In this document: positions 34,900 through 44,126 of the stretch, in pieces
Layout of the letters: each line of letters begins with the position of its first letter
How positions within the stretch are numbered: position 1 is the stretch's first letter
Source of the DNA: Bacteroidota bacterium
GTDB taxonomy: Bacteria > Bacteroidota > Bacteroidia > Palsa-965
Length of the DNA: 64,000 nt
Direction of reading: 5' to 3'
NCBI GenBank assembly: GCA_016194975.1
Contig: JACQAM010000020.1
Coordinates: forward strand, 82,027-146,026
Program-made: the position numbers and the translations under genes
Notes under the pieces: generated by a model
What the model was told of the DNA's origin: nothing
The model's database searches: none
The model's input: the letters and a program-made list of their open reading frames with translations, nothing else

Positions 34900-37716
34900 A
34901 TGCCAAAAGACAACAGCATAAAATCAGTCCTCATCATCGGCAGCGGCCCCATCATCATCGGGCAGGCCTGCGAATTTGATTACTCCGGCTCACAGTCCTC
35001 GCGTGCGCTGCGCGAAGAAGGAATTGAGGTAACGCTCATCAACAGTAATCCGGCTACGATCATGACGGATAAAGTGACGGCCGATAATATTTATTTGTTG
35101 CCGCTCACCACGCAATCCATTGTAAAAATTCTTGAGAAACATAAGATCGATGCGGTACTTCCAACGATGGGCGGACAAACTGCATTGAATCTCGCGCTGA
35201 AATGTGATGAGCTCGGCATCTGGAAAAAATATAAAGTACGGATGATCGGTGTTGACATCGATGCTATCAAAGTGACGGAAGATCGTGATATGTTCCGCGC
35301 AAGAATGGAAAGTATCGGTGTTGCCATGGCGCCTTCACACATTGCAAAATCTTTTCTCGAAGGAAAAGAGATCGCACAGCAATTCGGTTTTCCATTGGTG
35401 ATCCGCCCGTCTTTCACACTCGGTGGCAGCGGCGGATCTGTAGTGTATAACAAAGAAGATTTTGACAAAGCACTCAATCGCGGATTGCAGACTTCTCCCA
35501 TTCACGAAGTGCTCATCGATAAAGCGGTACTCGGATGGAAAGAATTTGAATTGGAATTATTACGCGACGCCAATGATAATGTGTGCATCATCTGTTCCAT
35601 CGAAAATTTCGATCCCATGGGCGTGCATACAGGCGACTCGATCACGGTTGCGCCTGCGATGACTCTTTCTGATACTACTTTTCAGCGCATGCGTTCGATG
35701 GCAATAAAAATGATGCGTTCCATTGGAAATTTCGCAGGCGGATGCAACGTTCAGTTCGCGGTGAGTCCCGATGAAAAAGAAGAAATTATTGCGGTCGAAA
35801 TTAATCCGCGCGTGTCACGCTCCTCTGCGCTCGCGTCGAAAGCAACCGGATATCCTATTGCTAAAATTGCTTCGAAACTTGCCATCGGTTACCATCTCGA
35901 TGAACTGGTGAACCAGATCACGCAAAGTACCTCTGCTTATTTTGAACCGACACTTGATTATGTGATCGTGAAAATTCCGCGCTGGAATTTCGACAAATTC
36001 AAAGGAGCGAATCGCGAACTTGGTTTCCAGATGAAATCAGTGGGAGAAGTGATGGCGATCGGAAGATCTTTCCAGGAAGCATTGCAGAAAGCAGCACAAT
36101 CGTTGGAAATAAAAAGAAATGGTTTGGGCGCCGACGGAAAAGAAATTACCAATCAGCAGGAATTGCTCAATGCGCTCGAACGTCCGTCATGGAATCGTTT
36201 GTTCATGATCTATGATGCGCTTCGCCTGGGAATTTCGGTGAAGACCATTCACAAACTCACGAAGATCGATCCGTGGTTTTTAAACCAGATCGAAGAAATG
36301 GTGGCGATGGAACGTGAAATTGAAAAATATAATATCGGTGATATTCCGAAAGACCTGATGTGGGAAGCGAAACAGAAAGGTTATGCCGACCGACAGATCG
36401 CGCATTTGCTGAAATGTCTCGAGAGCGAAGTGTTTAAAAAACGCCGCGATGAATTCGGAATGAAAAGAGTTTACAAATTGGTGGATACCTGTGCGGCGGA
36501 ATTCGAAGCGAGAACTCCGTATTACTATTCCACTTTCGAAACGGAAAATGAATCGGTGCGTTCCGATAAGAAAAAAGTGGTAGTGCTCGGTTCAGGGCCG
36601 AATCGCATCGGGCAGGGAATTGAATTCGATTATTCCTGTGTGCACGGCGTGCTTGCAGCGAAAGAATTGGGTTACGAAACGATCATGATCAATTGCAATC
36701 CCGAAACAGTTTCTACCGATTTCAATGTTGCTGACAAACTTTATTTCGAACCGGTTTTCTGGGAACATATTTACGAGATCATTTTGCATGAGCAACCGGA
36801 AGGAGTGATCGTACAACTCGGCGGACAAACTGCACTGAAGCTCGCTGAGAAATTAGACCGTTACGGAATAAAAATTATTGGCACCGATTTCAAATCGCTT
36901 GATCTTGCAGAAGACCGCGGAAGTTTTTCCACACTTTTAAAAGACAACAATATTCCTTATCCGAAATTCGGTGTGATCGAAGATGCAGACCAGGCGATCG
37001 ATCTTGCGCGTCAACTCGGATTTCCATTGCTGGTTCGTCCTTCGTATGTACTCGGCGGACAAAGCATGAAGATCGTGATCAATGAACAGGAGTTGGAGCA
37101 ACATGTTGTGAAATTGCTAAATGATATTCCGGGAAATAAAGTTCTGCTCGATCATTTCCTGGAAAATGCAATTGAAGCGGAAGCTGATGCGATCTGCGAT
37201 GGAAAAGAGGTTTACATCATTGGTATCATGGAACACATAGAACCGGCCGGAATTCACTCCGGCGATTCTTACGCAGTTCTTCCTCCGTTCGATCTTTCTG
37301 AAAGTGTGATGAAACAGATCGAAGAGCACACCAGAAAAATTGCACTCGCGCTGAATACTGTTGGATTGCTCAACATTCAGTTTGCGATCAAAAATGATAT
37401 TGTGTACATCATCGAAGCGAATCCACGCGCATCGCGTACGGTTCCTTTCATTGCAAAAGCGTACGACGAACCTTACGTAAATTATGCAGCGAAGATCATG
37501 CTCGGGGCGAAGGTGAAAGATTTCAAATACAATCCGAAGAAGAAAGGATACGCAATAAAAATTCCGGTTTTCTCCTATGAAAAATTCCCGGATGTGCAGA
37601 AAGAACTTGGCCCTGAAATGAAATCAACAGGAGAGTCAATCTATTTTATCGAAGATTTGCACGATGAATATTTTCACCAGATATATTCGGAGCGGAATTT
37701 GTATTTGAGTAAATAG
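34900..37716 (+). CDS. carB: Carbamoyl-phosphate synthase large subunit, without allosteric domain
   Basis: Makes carbamoyl phosphate for arginine and pyrimidine synthesis from ammonia supplied by the CarA subunit. The two homologous ATP-grasp halves are visible. The first opens 'VLIIGSGPIIIGQACEFDY' and the second 'VVVLGSGPNRIGQGIEFDY' near residue 565, each with 'PSFTLGGSGG' or 'PSYVLGGQSM' ATP-binding blocks and 'EINPRVSRSSAL' or 'EANPRASRTVPF' metal sites. The protein is 938 residues. The E. coli enzyme is about 1073, and its extra C-terminal part is the MGS-like domain that binds UMP and ornithine. Here the chain stops just where that domain would begin ('ERNLYLSK'), with a clean stop. 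I recall short CarB proteins in Bacteroidota, so this looks lineage-typical rather than a truncation. Confidence 0.95.
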   Translation: MPKDNSIKSVLIIGSGPIIIGQACEFDYSGSQSSRALREEGIEVTLINSNPATIMTDKVTADNIYLLPLTTQSIVKILEKHKIDAVLPTMGGQTALNLALKCDELGIWKKYKVRMIGVDIDAIKVTEDRDMFRARMESIGVAMAPSHIAKSFLEGKEIAQQFGFPLVIRPSFTLGGSGGSVVYNKEDFDKALNRGLQTSPIHEVLIDKAVLGWKEFELELLRDANDNVCIICSIENFDPMGVHTGDSITVAPAMTLSDTTFQRMRSMAIKMMRSIGNFAGGCNVQFAVSPDEKEEIIAVEINPRVSRSSALASKATGYPIAKIASKLAIGYHLDELVNQITQSTSAYFEPTLDYVIVKIPRWNFDKFKGANRELGFQMKSVGEVMAIGRSFQEALQKAAQSLEIKRNGLGADGKEITNQQELLNALERPSWNRLFMIYDALRLGISVKTIHKLTKIDPWFLNQIEEMVAMEREIEKYNIGDIPKDLMWEAKQKGYADRQIAHLLKCLESEVFKKRRDEFGMKRVYKLVDTCAAEFEARTPYYYSTFETENESVRSDKKKVVVLGSGPNRIGQGIEFDYSCVHGVLAAKELGYETIMINCNPETVSTDFNVADKLYFEPVFWEHIYEIILHEQPEGVIVQLGGQTALKLAEKLDRYGIKIIGTDFKSLDLAEDRGSFSTLLKDNNIPYPKFGVIEDADQAIDLARQLGFPLLVRPSYVLGGQSMKIVINEQELEQHVVKLLNDIPGNKVLLDHFLENAIEAEADAICDGKEVYIIGIMEHIEPAGIHSGDSYAVLPPFDLSESVMKQIEEHTRKIALALNTVGLLNIQFAIKNDIVYIIEANPRASRTVPFIAKAYDEPYVNYAAKIMLGAKVKDFKYNPKKKGYAIKIPVFSYEKFPDVQKELGPEMKSTGESIYFIEDLHDEYFHQIYSERNLYLSK

Positions 37717-37787
37717 ATTTTTTTTAAATCGAAAGAATTGTTTCGCACCCGTTTCGGAAATTTACGGCAAGGAACTACTTTAGCAGG

Positions 37788-39515
37788 ATGAAAACAATTC
37801 TCAGTACTCTCCTTGTTTTTTTCTGTGGAGCAGCAAGCGCTCAACTCACAAAATATTATTCTTCTACGGCAACGTACGATCAGGTCATTGCGCGTTACAA
37901 AACGTTCGATCTGAAAAGTAATATGTGTTTGCTGAAGGAGGCGGGAACAACTGACATAGGGAAACCATTGCATCTTTTTATCATTTCAAAAGATCAGACG
38001 TTCGATCCTGTTGTTGCAAAACAAAAAAAGAAAGCGGTGCTGATGATCAACAATGGAATTCATCCCGGTGAACCCGATGGAATTGATGCTTCAATGGAAC
38101 TCACTGATTATTTCATTCAACATCCCGATAGTCTGCCTTCCAATATTATTTTACTCATCATCCCTGTTTACAACGTGGATGGTTGCCTGGATCGCGGGAG
38201 TACGTCGCGCGCGAACCAGAACGGCCCCGATGAATATGGATTTCGCGGCAATGCAAAGAATCTCGATCTCAACCGCGATTTCATTAAGTGCGATGCAGAG
38301 AATACCAGATCGCTCGAAAAAATATTTCAGCAATGGAAGCCCGATGTTTTTGTGGACACACACGTTTCCGACGGCGCCGATTATCAATACACAATGACGC
38401 TGATCGCCACGTCGGCAAAACTTCATCCTGCGATTGGTTCCTATATGGAAAATGATATGACCCCATTTCTTTACGCGCAGATGCACGCGCTGAAAAATGA
38501 CATGTGTCCGTATGTGAATGAAGTCGGAAATTTTCCGGATGAAAAAGGAATTTCTGCTTTCCTGGAAACGCCGCGTTTTTCTACAGGTTACACCGGGCTT
38601 TTCAATTGTATCGGTTACGTAACCGAAACACACATGCTCAAAAATTATAATTCGCGTGTCATTGCTACTTACGATCTCCTTAAAATATTTGTGAAGAAAG
38701 TTTCTGTTGATGCGCAAAAGATAATTGCCGCTCATCAGAAGGCCGATCTTGAAACTTCGAAACAAAAAAGTTTCGGCCTTAATCTTGTTCTCGACACAAA
38801 CACATTTTCCGACCTTGAATTTCATGGATTTGAAGCGAAGATGCGTCTGTCGGATTTTTCAAACGGACAAGTGATGTATTATGATGAGCAGTCTCCGTTC
38901 GCGAAAAATATTAAGTATTACAAATCGTTTTCTCCTTTAGTGATGATCGACGTTCCGGTTTACTATGTAATTCCGCAGGCATGGAAAGAGGTCATTGATC
39001 GTTTGAAATGGAATGGAGTGAAAATGAAAAAGCTGAAAAAAGATACGACGATCACGGTGAATTGTTATTACATCGGCGATATGAAGACTGGAAAGAATCC
39101 GTATGAATCACATTATCTTCATTCGGGTGTGCAGATCGCGCTCGATACGCAGCAGGTAAAATATTACAAAGGAGATTATGTGATACGAGCGGATCAGAAT
39201 TCAAACGCATATCTTGTAACTGTACTTGAACCGCAATGCGACGACAGTTATTTCTGCTGGAATTTTTTCGATGGAATTCTCCAGCAGAAAGAATGGTTCA
39301 GCGATTATGTGTGGGAAGAAAAAGCAGATTCACTTTTGAAAACAGACCCGGTTCTTAAAAAGAAGTTTGATGATAAAATGAAGGATCCGTCATTTGCCGG
39401 CGAACACTGGGCGCAACTCAATTTAATTTACCAGAATTCGCCCTACAAAGAAAAAACACACGATCGGTATCCTGTGACAAGAATCAATTCTGAAATGAAG
39501 CTACCGGTAGAATAA
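37788..39515 (+). CDS. Secreted M14-family zinc carboxypeptidase
   Basis: A 575-residue metallopeptidase that removes C-terminal residues or acts on cell-wall or exogenous peptides. The signal peptide is 1-19 ('ILSTLLVFFCGAASAQ'). Zinc ligands are H92 and E95 in 'NGIHPGEPDG' and H192 in 'VDTHVSDGADY'. The substrate-binding 'NLDLNRDF' lies near 158-165, and 'YVTETHML' near 280 is a candidate for the catalytic Glu region. Residues beyond about 320 form an additional beta-rich domain. TACTTTAG (37776-37783) ends only 4 nt before the ATG, followed by AGG, so the leader would be extremely short if that is a promoter. No sorting domain is present, so it is probably periplasmic. Confidence 0.85.
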   Translation: MKTILSTLLVFFCGAASAQLTKYYSSTATYDQVIARYKTFDLKSNMCLLKEAGTTDIGKPLHLFIISKDQTFDPVVAKQKKKAVLMINNGIHPGEPDGIDASMELTDYFIQHPDSLPSNIILLIIPVYNVDGCLDRGSTSRANQNGPDEYGFRGNAKNLDLNRDFIKCDAENTRSLEKIFQQWKPDVFVDTHVSDGADYQYTMTLIATSAKLHPAIGSYMENDMTPFLYAQMHALKNDMCPYVNEVGNFPDEKGISAFLETPRFSTGYTGLFNCIGYVTETHMLKNYNSRVIATYDLLKIFVKKVSVDAQKIIAAHQKADLETSKQKSFGLNLVLDTNTFSDLEFHGFEAKMRLSDFSNGQVMYYDEQSPFAKNIKYYKSFSPLVMIDVPVYYVIPQAWKEVIDRLKWNGVKMKKLKKDTTITVNCYYIGDMKTGKNPYESHYLHSGVQIALDTQQVKYYKGDYVIRADQNSNAYLVTVLEPQCDDSYFCWNFFDGILQQKEWFSDYVWEEKADSLLKTDPVLKKKFDDKMKDPSFAGEHWAQLNLIYQNSPYKEKTHDRYPVTRINSEMKLPVE

Positions 39516-39521
39516 TACGGA

Positions 39522-39585
39522 ATGGAAGAATGCGAGTATAGAAGAAGGAAGAACCTAAAAAAGTTCATTTAATATTCTTCCATTT
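39522..39585. repeat. Inverted repeat downstream of the M14 peptidase
   Basis: Perfect 11-nt arms AATGGAAGAAT (39522-39532) and ATTCTTCCATT (39575-39585) enclose a smaller hairpin GAAC/GTTC (39552-39567). It may terminate the peptidase transcript, but there is no clean T-run. Confidence 0.45.
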
Positions 39586-39619
39586 TCAATTTCTTCAGTT
39601 CTTTTTTACCATTTGAAAA

Positions 39620-40060
39620 ATGAAAAGATTCAACCTCCGTGCCTACGCACTCATTATTCATAAAAAAAAAATTCTCTTGACCGATGAGATCCGTTTCGGA
39701 AAAAAGATGACCAAATTTCCCGGCGGAGGTTTGGAGTGGGGGGAAGGATTGATGGATGCGGTGCGAAGAGAATGTCGTGAAGAATTGCAGCAGGAACCAC
39801 TTTCAGCCGAACATTTTTATACAACAGATTTTTTTATCGCCTCAGCATTTCATTCCGATGATCAGCTCATCAGCGTTTATTACAAAGTGAAACTGCCGCA
39901 TCCTGAAAAAATAAAAGTGGCCAAAAAAGTTTTTGATTTTGAAAAGGAAGAAGAAGGTGCGCAGCTATTCCGCTGGATAGAAATGAAAAATATTTCGCCG
40001 GAGAATTTTACTTTTCCAATAGATAAATTAGTAGCAGAAAAATTGTTGGCTCCAAAATAA
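39620..40060 (+). CDS. Nudix hydrolase
   Basis: A 146-residue pyrophosphohydrolase. The Nudix box (GX5EX7REX2EE) lies at about residues 36-58, visible as 'GGGLEWGEG' then 'RRECREELQ', which binds the catalytic magnesium. The length fits a single-domain member. The substrate (a nucleotide sugar, oxidised nucleotide or similar) cannot be told. It is convergent with the DUF5777 gene across a hairpin (40083-40107). The start ATG at 39620 fits the usual 'MKRFNLRAYALIIHKKKILL' opening. Confidence 0.9.
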   Translation: MKRFNLRAYALIIHKKKILLTDEIRFGKKMTKFPGGGLEWGEGLMDAVRRECREELQQEPLSAEHFYTTDFFIASAFHSDDQLISVYYKVKLPHPEKIKVAKKVFDFEKEEEGAQLFRWIEMKNISPENFTFPIDKLVAEKLLAPK

Positions 40061-40082
40061 ATGATAACGAGCAATGTGTTGT

Positions 40083-40107
40083 GGGTTTTGAGTTTTTCTC
40101 ATAACCC
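40083..40107. terminator. Hairpin between convergent genes
   Basis: Arms GGGTTTTGAG (40083-40092) and CTCATAACCC (40098-40107), one mismatch, loop TTTTT. It lies midway between two convergent genes; no long T-run on either side. Confidence 0.4.
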
Positions 40108-40112
40108 AAAAC

Positions 40113-41036
40113 CTACCAGCCGTTTCCTCCGCTGTGACCCAACTGGAACACACGCGAAATATTGAAGCCGAGGCGGATTCCCATTTTAAACCAGTTGCTC
40201 GAAGTGTAAGGAATATACTGGACTTCGTTCATGCCGAACTGATTGGTAAAATGCATTTGAAAAACGTGCCCGCCGGTTTCAAGGTCAATGCCGATGCCGA
40301 GCGGATCATAGTACTGATCGAATAAATCACTGTAGCGATTCAAACGTTTTGCATATTCGAAAGTGATCGCCATGTGCTTGGTGACTTTGTATCTTCCTGA
40401 AATTCCAACGGCGAACATGTCATTCAGGTCATTAAAATTATCGACAATATTATAATGGATCCAGAATCCATGAATCTCCAGAGAAAAACGCGTGGAGAAT
40501 TTTCTTCCGAGTGTGATCACGCTCGAATAAGAAATGCGGTCCACCCAGTATTTATATTTATCCACGCCGGTTGCATCCTTGTTCGGATCTTTGAGAAAAG
40601 TATAATTGAATCCCGACATCCACGTGAGTGTAACCGGCATTTTATTATCGGTTGTTTGTTTCAGGATCTTCACTTTCACTGAAGCATCGGCAAGTTTGTC
40701 AATAGAAGTACGGCCAATTCCCACGCTGAGCCAATCGCGTATTCCGTAATCGAGCGCGAGACGAATGCACGCGCCCCCGTCGAGGCCGAACGCGTTGTAT
40801 GCGCCTGAGTTGAATTCACCAAAGCGATGCTGGATCCGGAAATCAAGTGCATTTCTTCCCACCGTTTCCACTGAAGGAAAATTTATGACGCGTGTTCCTT
40901 TGAAGGTAGAATGAACATATTCTTTCGTTGGCTTATTCAGCGCATCAAGACTATCAGCCAGTCGCTGCAGGTCATCTACCTGCGCAAAAATTCTGGTGAA
41001 AGAAATCGCAAAAATAAAAAGCAGGAATTTTTTCAT
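40113..41036 (-). CDS. DUF5777-family outer-membrane beta-barrel protein
   Basis: A 307-residue protein. The start is at 41036 because 'MKKFLLFIFAISFTRIFAQ' is a signal peptide; an upstream ATG at 41069 lies inside the previous gene. Hallmarks of DUF5777 are 'FKGTRVINFPSVETVG', 'LDFRIQHRFGEFN' and 'ALDYGIRDWLSVGIGR'. The rest alternates strands up to the aromatic/glycine-rich C-terminus. In Bacteroidota these barrels commonly accompany haem or YceI-like redox proteins. Here it follows two c-type cytochrome lipoproteins with gaps of 2 and 7 nt, so the three form an operon that may move electrons or a reduced substrate across the outer membrane. Role inferred from context only. Confidence 0.8.
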   Translation of the reverse strand: MKKFLLFIFAISFTRIFAQVDDLQRLADSLDALNKPTKEYVHSTFKGTRVINFPSVETVGRNALDFRIQHRFGEFNSGAYNAFGLDGGACIRLALDYGIRDWLSVGIGRTSIDKLADASVKVKILKQTTDNKMPVTLTWMSGFNYTFLKDPNKDATGVDKYKYWVDRISYSSVITLGRKFSTRFSLEIHGFWIHYNIVDNFNDLNDMFAVGISGRYKVTKHMAITFEYAKRLNRYSDLFDQYYDPLGIGIDLETGGHVFQMHFTNQFGMNEVQYIPYTSSNWFKMGIRLGFNISRVFQLGHSGGNGW

Positions 41037-41043
41037 AGCATGT

Positions 41044-41418
41044 TTAATTGTTAGGTGCGCCGTCAGCAATCCAGTGGTTGAACATATTCATCCTGCAGGA
41101 ATCCAAAGTAAAACTGGGAGGCATGGGATTGAAAGCATGCAGACGATTCACACATCCGTTCAAATTTCCATTCTGCACCTGCACATTAAGATCGGTATAG
41201 TTATCGAGCCGGTAATTGCTGGAAGGTTGCGATCCGGAATGACAACTGAAACAATAATTCTGCATCAGAGGAGCAATGTTCCGCGAATAGGAAGGATGTG
41301 AAGTAGTATCGCACGGAGTGAAAATACTTCCTGCAGGATAGATGTCATCTTTTTTATCATAATAACATCCTGCAATGAAAAGTGCAGCGATCAAAGAAAT
41401 GGCAAAATATTTTTTCAT
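41044..41418 (-). CDS. Cytochrome c-like lipoprotein
   Basis: A 124-residue protein. The lipoprotein signal 'MKKYFAISLIAALFIAGC' ends in a lipobox Cys (18). One haem-binding motif CFSCH (CxxCH) lies near residue 56 in 'PLMQNYCFSCH'. A Met in 'FNPMPPSF' near residue 99 may be the distal ligand. It belongs to the short periplasmic cytochrome-like proteins often found with outer-membrane barrels. It sits between a second haem lipoprotein (2-nt gap) and the DUF5777 barrel (7-nt gap). Confidence 0.82.
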   Translation of the reverse strand: MKKYFAISLIAALFIAGCYYDKKDDIYPAGSIFTPCDTTSHPSYSRNIAPLMQNYCFSCHSGSQPSSNYRLDNYTDLNVQVQNGNLNGCVNRLHAFNPMPPSFTLDSCRMNMFNHWIADGAPNN

Positions 41419-41420
41419 GC

Positions 41421-41792
41421 TTAGTTATTTTGTGCGCCTTGCGCGATCCAGACATATAGAAAACGAATTTGTGTATCCGTCAACGCAGGATAAGAATCCT
41501 TCGGCATTTTATCATCGGAAGCTCCCGAAACCCTGTTGTACAAATCACTCTTGTGCGGTTTCCCGGCAACAATGCGCTCGCCGGTCATCATATCATTGTA
41601 AGAGTCGATCGGTTTTGCTGTTGTTGATAAAGTATCATGACATCCGTTGTGCTGGCAACTTCCGCGAATAATGGGACGAATATCATTTTCGAAACTCACT
41701 TGCTGCGAGGGAAGAATAGGATCGTGTTTACATGCCGGGATCATAGCCAGTAATCCCAAGAGGAAAGCGATCAATAAAAAATATTTTTTCAC
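41421..41792 (-). CDS. Cytochrome c-like lipoprotein with CX4CH haem motif
   Basis: A 123-residue lipoprotein: 'MKKYFLLIAFLLGLLAMIPAC' with lipobox Cys 21. The haem site is 'CQHNGCH', with four residues between the cysteines (CX4CH) instead of two. 'DKMPKDSYPALTD' supplies a probable Met axial ligand, and 'IRFLYVWIAQGAQNN' closes the fold. The end 'WIAxGAxNN' is shared with the neighbour ('WIADGAPNN'), so the two are ancient duplicates. First gene of the operon with 41044-41418 and the DUF5777 barrel. Confidence 0.82.
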   Translation of the reverse strand: MKKYFLLIAFLLGLLAMIPACKHDPILPSQQVSFENDIRPIIRGSCQHNGCHDTLSTTAKPIDSYNDMMTGERIVAGKPHKSDLYNRVSGASDDKMPKDSYPALTDTQIRFLYVWIAQGAQNN

Positions 41793-41934
41793 GTCAATAA
41801 TGTTTTTGTAAAGTTAAAAAATATGTTTTGACACGCATTGAAGTTCGCGTTTCTAATCCTGGTTTTAACACGTCAGGAAAACATCCCTGCCGCTCATTTC
41901 ATCAATGATTTTCACCGTTCGTAATAAAGAAGGT

Positions 41935-42636
41935 TCATTTTCTGATACCGGTGAAAAAACATCCAAGCGAAACTTTCCACATGTAATAAAGCGCGCGCAC
42001 CGAATTGATGGAAGAAACTCCGCCCTGTCGCTCGCGCATGTGCACAGGAACTTCTCCAATGGAAAGTTTGTTTTTGCTGTAAAGAACGAGTGCTTCCGGC
42101 TCGGGATATTCATCGGGATAATATTCATATACGACGGAAAGCGCTCTGCGGTTGAGGAGACGAAGGCCTGAAGTAGTATCAAAAATTTTTTTTCCGGTAA
42201 GAAGTTTGTTCAACCGGCTGAAATATCCAATGCCTGCTCTGCGCAACGAAGAAGATTGAAACCCTTCTCCGGTAATGAAACGGGAACCGATAGTTACATC
42301 CCATTTATTTTTGTGCGACGCGTGTATCATTTCATTCAATGCACTTGCCGGATGTTGCCCGTCGCCGTCTATCTGTACTGCAAAATCAAAATCATTCTCA
42401 AAAGCAAAACGAAAACCGGTCTGTACTGCGCCTCCGATTCCAAGATTAACCGGAAGGTGCAACGCTACACAGGGAAGATGATCAATAATATTTCCAGTTT
42501 CATCAGTAGAACAATCATTCACTACAACTACTGTCAACTGAAAATGATCTTTCATGGCAGCAGCTAATAATTCTTCCACCACATTCCTGATCGAATGTGA
42601 TTCATTGTATGCAGGAACAATCGCAGCAATTTTCAT
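41935..42636 (-). CDS. Family 2 glycosyltransferase, dolichol-phosphate-mannose-synthase type
   Basis: A 233-residue cytoplasmic/peripheral membrane enzyme that moves a sugar to a polyprenyl phosphate or related acceptor. The N-terminus 'IAAIVPAYNESHSIRNVVEE' and 'VVVVNDCSTDETG' form the nucleotide-binding half. 'QIDGDGQHP' near residue 92 is the DxD metal site, and 'TSGLRLLNRRAL' and 'VPVHMRERQGG' are family blocks of the DPM1-like group. No C-terminal membrane helices. It has a good promoter (42673-42704) and stands alone. Confidence 0.9.
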   Translation of the reverse strand: MKIAAIVPAYNESHSIRNVVEELLAAAMKDHFQLTVVVVNDCSTDETGNIIDHLPCVALHLPVNLGIGGAVQTGFRFAFENDFDFAVQIDGDGQHPASALNEMIHASHKNKWDVTIGSRFITGEGFQSSSLRRAGIGYFSRLNKLLTGKKIFDTTSGLRLLNRRALSVVYEYYPDEYPEPEALVLYSKNKLSIGEVPVHMRERQGGVSSINSVRALYYMWKVSLGCFFTGIRK

Positions 42637-42672
42637 AAATCAAAAAGAGGAAACACATGCTGTATTCCCTCT

Positions 42673-42704
42673 CAAAAGTAGATGAATAATATTCACACTT
42701 TCAA
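42673..42704 (-). promoter_or_regulatory. Bacteroidota-type promoter of the DPM1-like glycosyltransferase
   Basis: Minus strand: TTG (42704-42702), 21-nt spacer, TACTTTTG (42680-42673), an exact -7 match. The -7 box ends 36 nt before the start codon. Confidence 0.6.
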
Positions 42705-42750
42705 GCAGAAATATTTTCCGTTGAACTTCTGCAACCAGAAAAAAATCATT

Positions 42751-44124
42751 CTACCATTGCACAAGTACAAATCCCGGTGAACCTGATCCACCTCCGTTTC
42801 CACCGAGGTAACCACCGGCGCCACCGGCTCCGTATCCAGCGCCATTGCTTGCTCCGAAATTCGGTGAATTTCCACCGGCGCCGAAAATAGTTCCTCCGCC
42901 ACTTCCTGATCCTCCGAAATTCAATGCGTAAGATCCTTGTGCTCCTCCTGCTCCACCACTTGTACCCGGACCACCAGCTGCATTTGCGCCACCACCTCCA
43001 TTACAGGTGAGAAATATTCCAAAAGAACTTGCTCCACCATTGTTGCCCGCCATTCTCGGAGGACCAGGAGCACTTCCTGTCCCACCAGCACCAACTGTAA
43101 TTGCAATAGTAGATAAAGGAACAACTGTAAATTGTTCAGCAATTACTGCGGCACCACCACCACCACCACCACCGGTATAAGTTCCATCTCCACTCGAACC
43201 ACCGCCACCTCCACCACACATGCTCACCCAAACAGTAGTTACTCCGGACGGAACAGTGAACGTTCCATTCGCAGTAAATCGTAGTTCTCCGTGATCACTC
43301 TGCGGTCCTGTTGCACCAGTGGCACCTGCAGGTCCGGTTGGTCCCGTTGCGCCAACTGCACCAGTCGCACCAACAGCACCCGTTGCACCAACAGCACCAG
43401 TCGGTCCAGTTACACCGGCAGCACCATTAGCCCCAGTTGGTCCTGTTGCACCAGCAGCACCTGTATTTCCAGTTGATCCCGTTGCACCGTTTGCACCAGT
43501 AGAACCAGTCGGTCCTGTTGCTCCATTTGCACCAGCGGCACCAGTTGGTCCAGCAACACCAGTTGCACCAACAGCACCGGTTGGTCCAGTTAATCCAGTT
43601 GTTCCAGTTGCTCCGGCAGCACCAGTTGGCCCTGTTGCTCCATTTGCACCAGCGGCACCGGTCGGTCCTGTTGCACCATTTGCACCAGCAGGACCAGTTG
43701 GTCCCGTTGGACCCGGAGTAGAACTTCCTGATGTTTGAGCATACAACGCGTAAGGAACAGAAATGAGTTGTGTGGTACCTGCGGAAACGTAACTATTTCC
43801 ACCTGAAATATCCATTCCTACTTCGAGAAAGTAAGGACCATTCGCCCAATTGATGGAAGAAAATATTCCGCTTACAGGAGTTCCCATTCCCATTTGTACA
43901 GAATACAAACCGAATTGATTACTTGTTGGAGAAAAAGTTTCCTGGTAAACGATCGTACCGGTAGTTGAACCCTGATGTATCGTTAGTTCGAGGCCGAGTA
44001 ATTGGTTGGTGATCGCGTTTCCTGCGCCATCACGTGCGATGCCCTGGTAATTGACCGCTTGAGGTGCTTGTGCGAATGCAGCAGTTGCAAATAGGAGAAG
44101 GGTCAGAGTAATTATTTTTTTCAT
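42751..44124 (-). CDS. Secreted collagen-like protein with glycine-rich C-terminal domain
   Basis: A 457-residue protein. The start at 44124 places the signal peptide '[19 protein letters not shown]' first; the longer frame to 44190 overlaps the upstream gene. Residues 20-135 form a beta-rich N-terminal domain ('[19 protein letters not shown]'), a type often seen before collagen-like tracts in Bacteroidota. Then 46 uninterrupted Gly-X-Y triplets follow, rich in GPT, GAT and GAN. The last about 175 residues are a glycine-rich domain ('[20 protein letters not shown]') like those of phage and bacterial fibre tips. No sorting domain is evident, but the gene lies 2 nt after a small T9SS protein, suggesting a shared transcript and perhaps a joint surface fibre. 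Confidence 0.85.
   Translation of the reverse strand: MKKIITLTLLLFATAAFAQAPQAVNYQGIARDGAGNAITNQLLGLELTIHQGSTTGTIVYQETFSPTSNQFGLYSVQMGMGTPVSGIFSSINWANGPYFLEVGMDISGGNSYVSAGTTQLISVPYALYAQTSGSSTPGPTGPTGPAGANGATGPTGAAGANGATGPTGAAGATGTTGLTGPTGAVGATGVAGPTGAAGANGATGPTGSTGANGATGSTGNTGAAGATGPTGANGAAGVTGPTGAVGATGAVGATGAVGATGPTGPAGATGATGPQSDHGELRFTANGTFTVPSGVTTVWVSMCGGGGGGSSGDGTYTGGGGGGGAAVIAEQFTVVPLSTIAITVGAGGTGSAPGPPRMAGNNGGASSFGIFLTCNGGGGANAAGGPGTSGGAGGAQGSYALNFGGSGSGGGTIFGAGGNSPNFGASNGAGYGAGGAGGYLGGNGGGSGSPGFVLVQW
43300..43713 (-). repeat. 46 collagen-type Gly-X-Y codon triplets
   Basis: Uninterrupted 9-nt periodicity for 414 nt, encoding [15 protein letters not shown] triplets. Hydroxyproline is not expected in bacteria; threonine at Y positions may stabilise the helix or carry glycans. 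Confidence 0.9.
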
Positions 44125-44126
44125 GG

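Noticed and set aside
43319..43738. Plus-strand frame rich in PVGPVAP repeats
   Set aside because: It is the antisense shadow of the collagen-like Gly-X-Y tract, whose 9-nt period forces a long open frame on the other strand.
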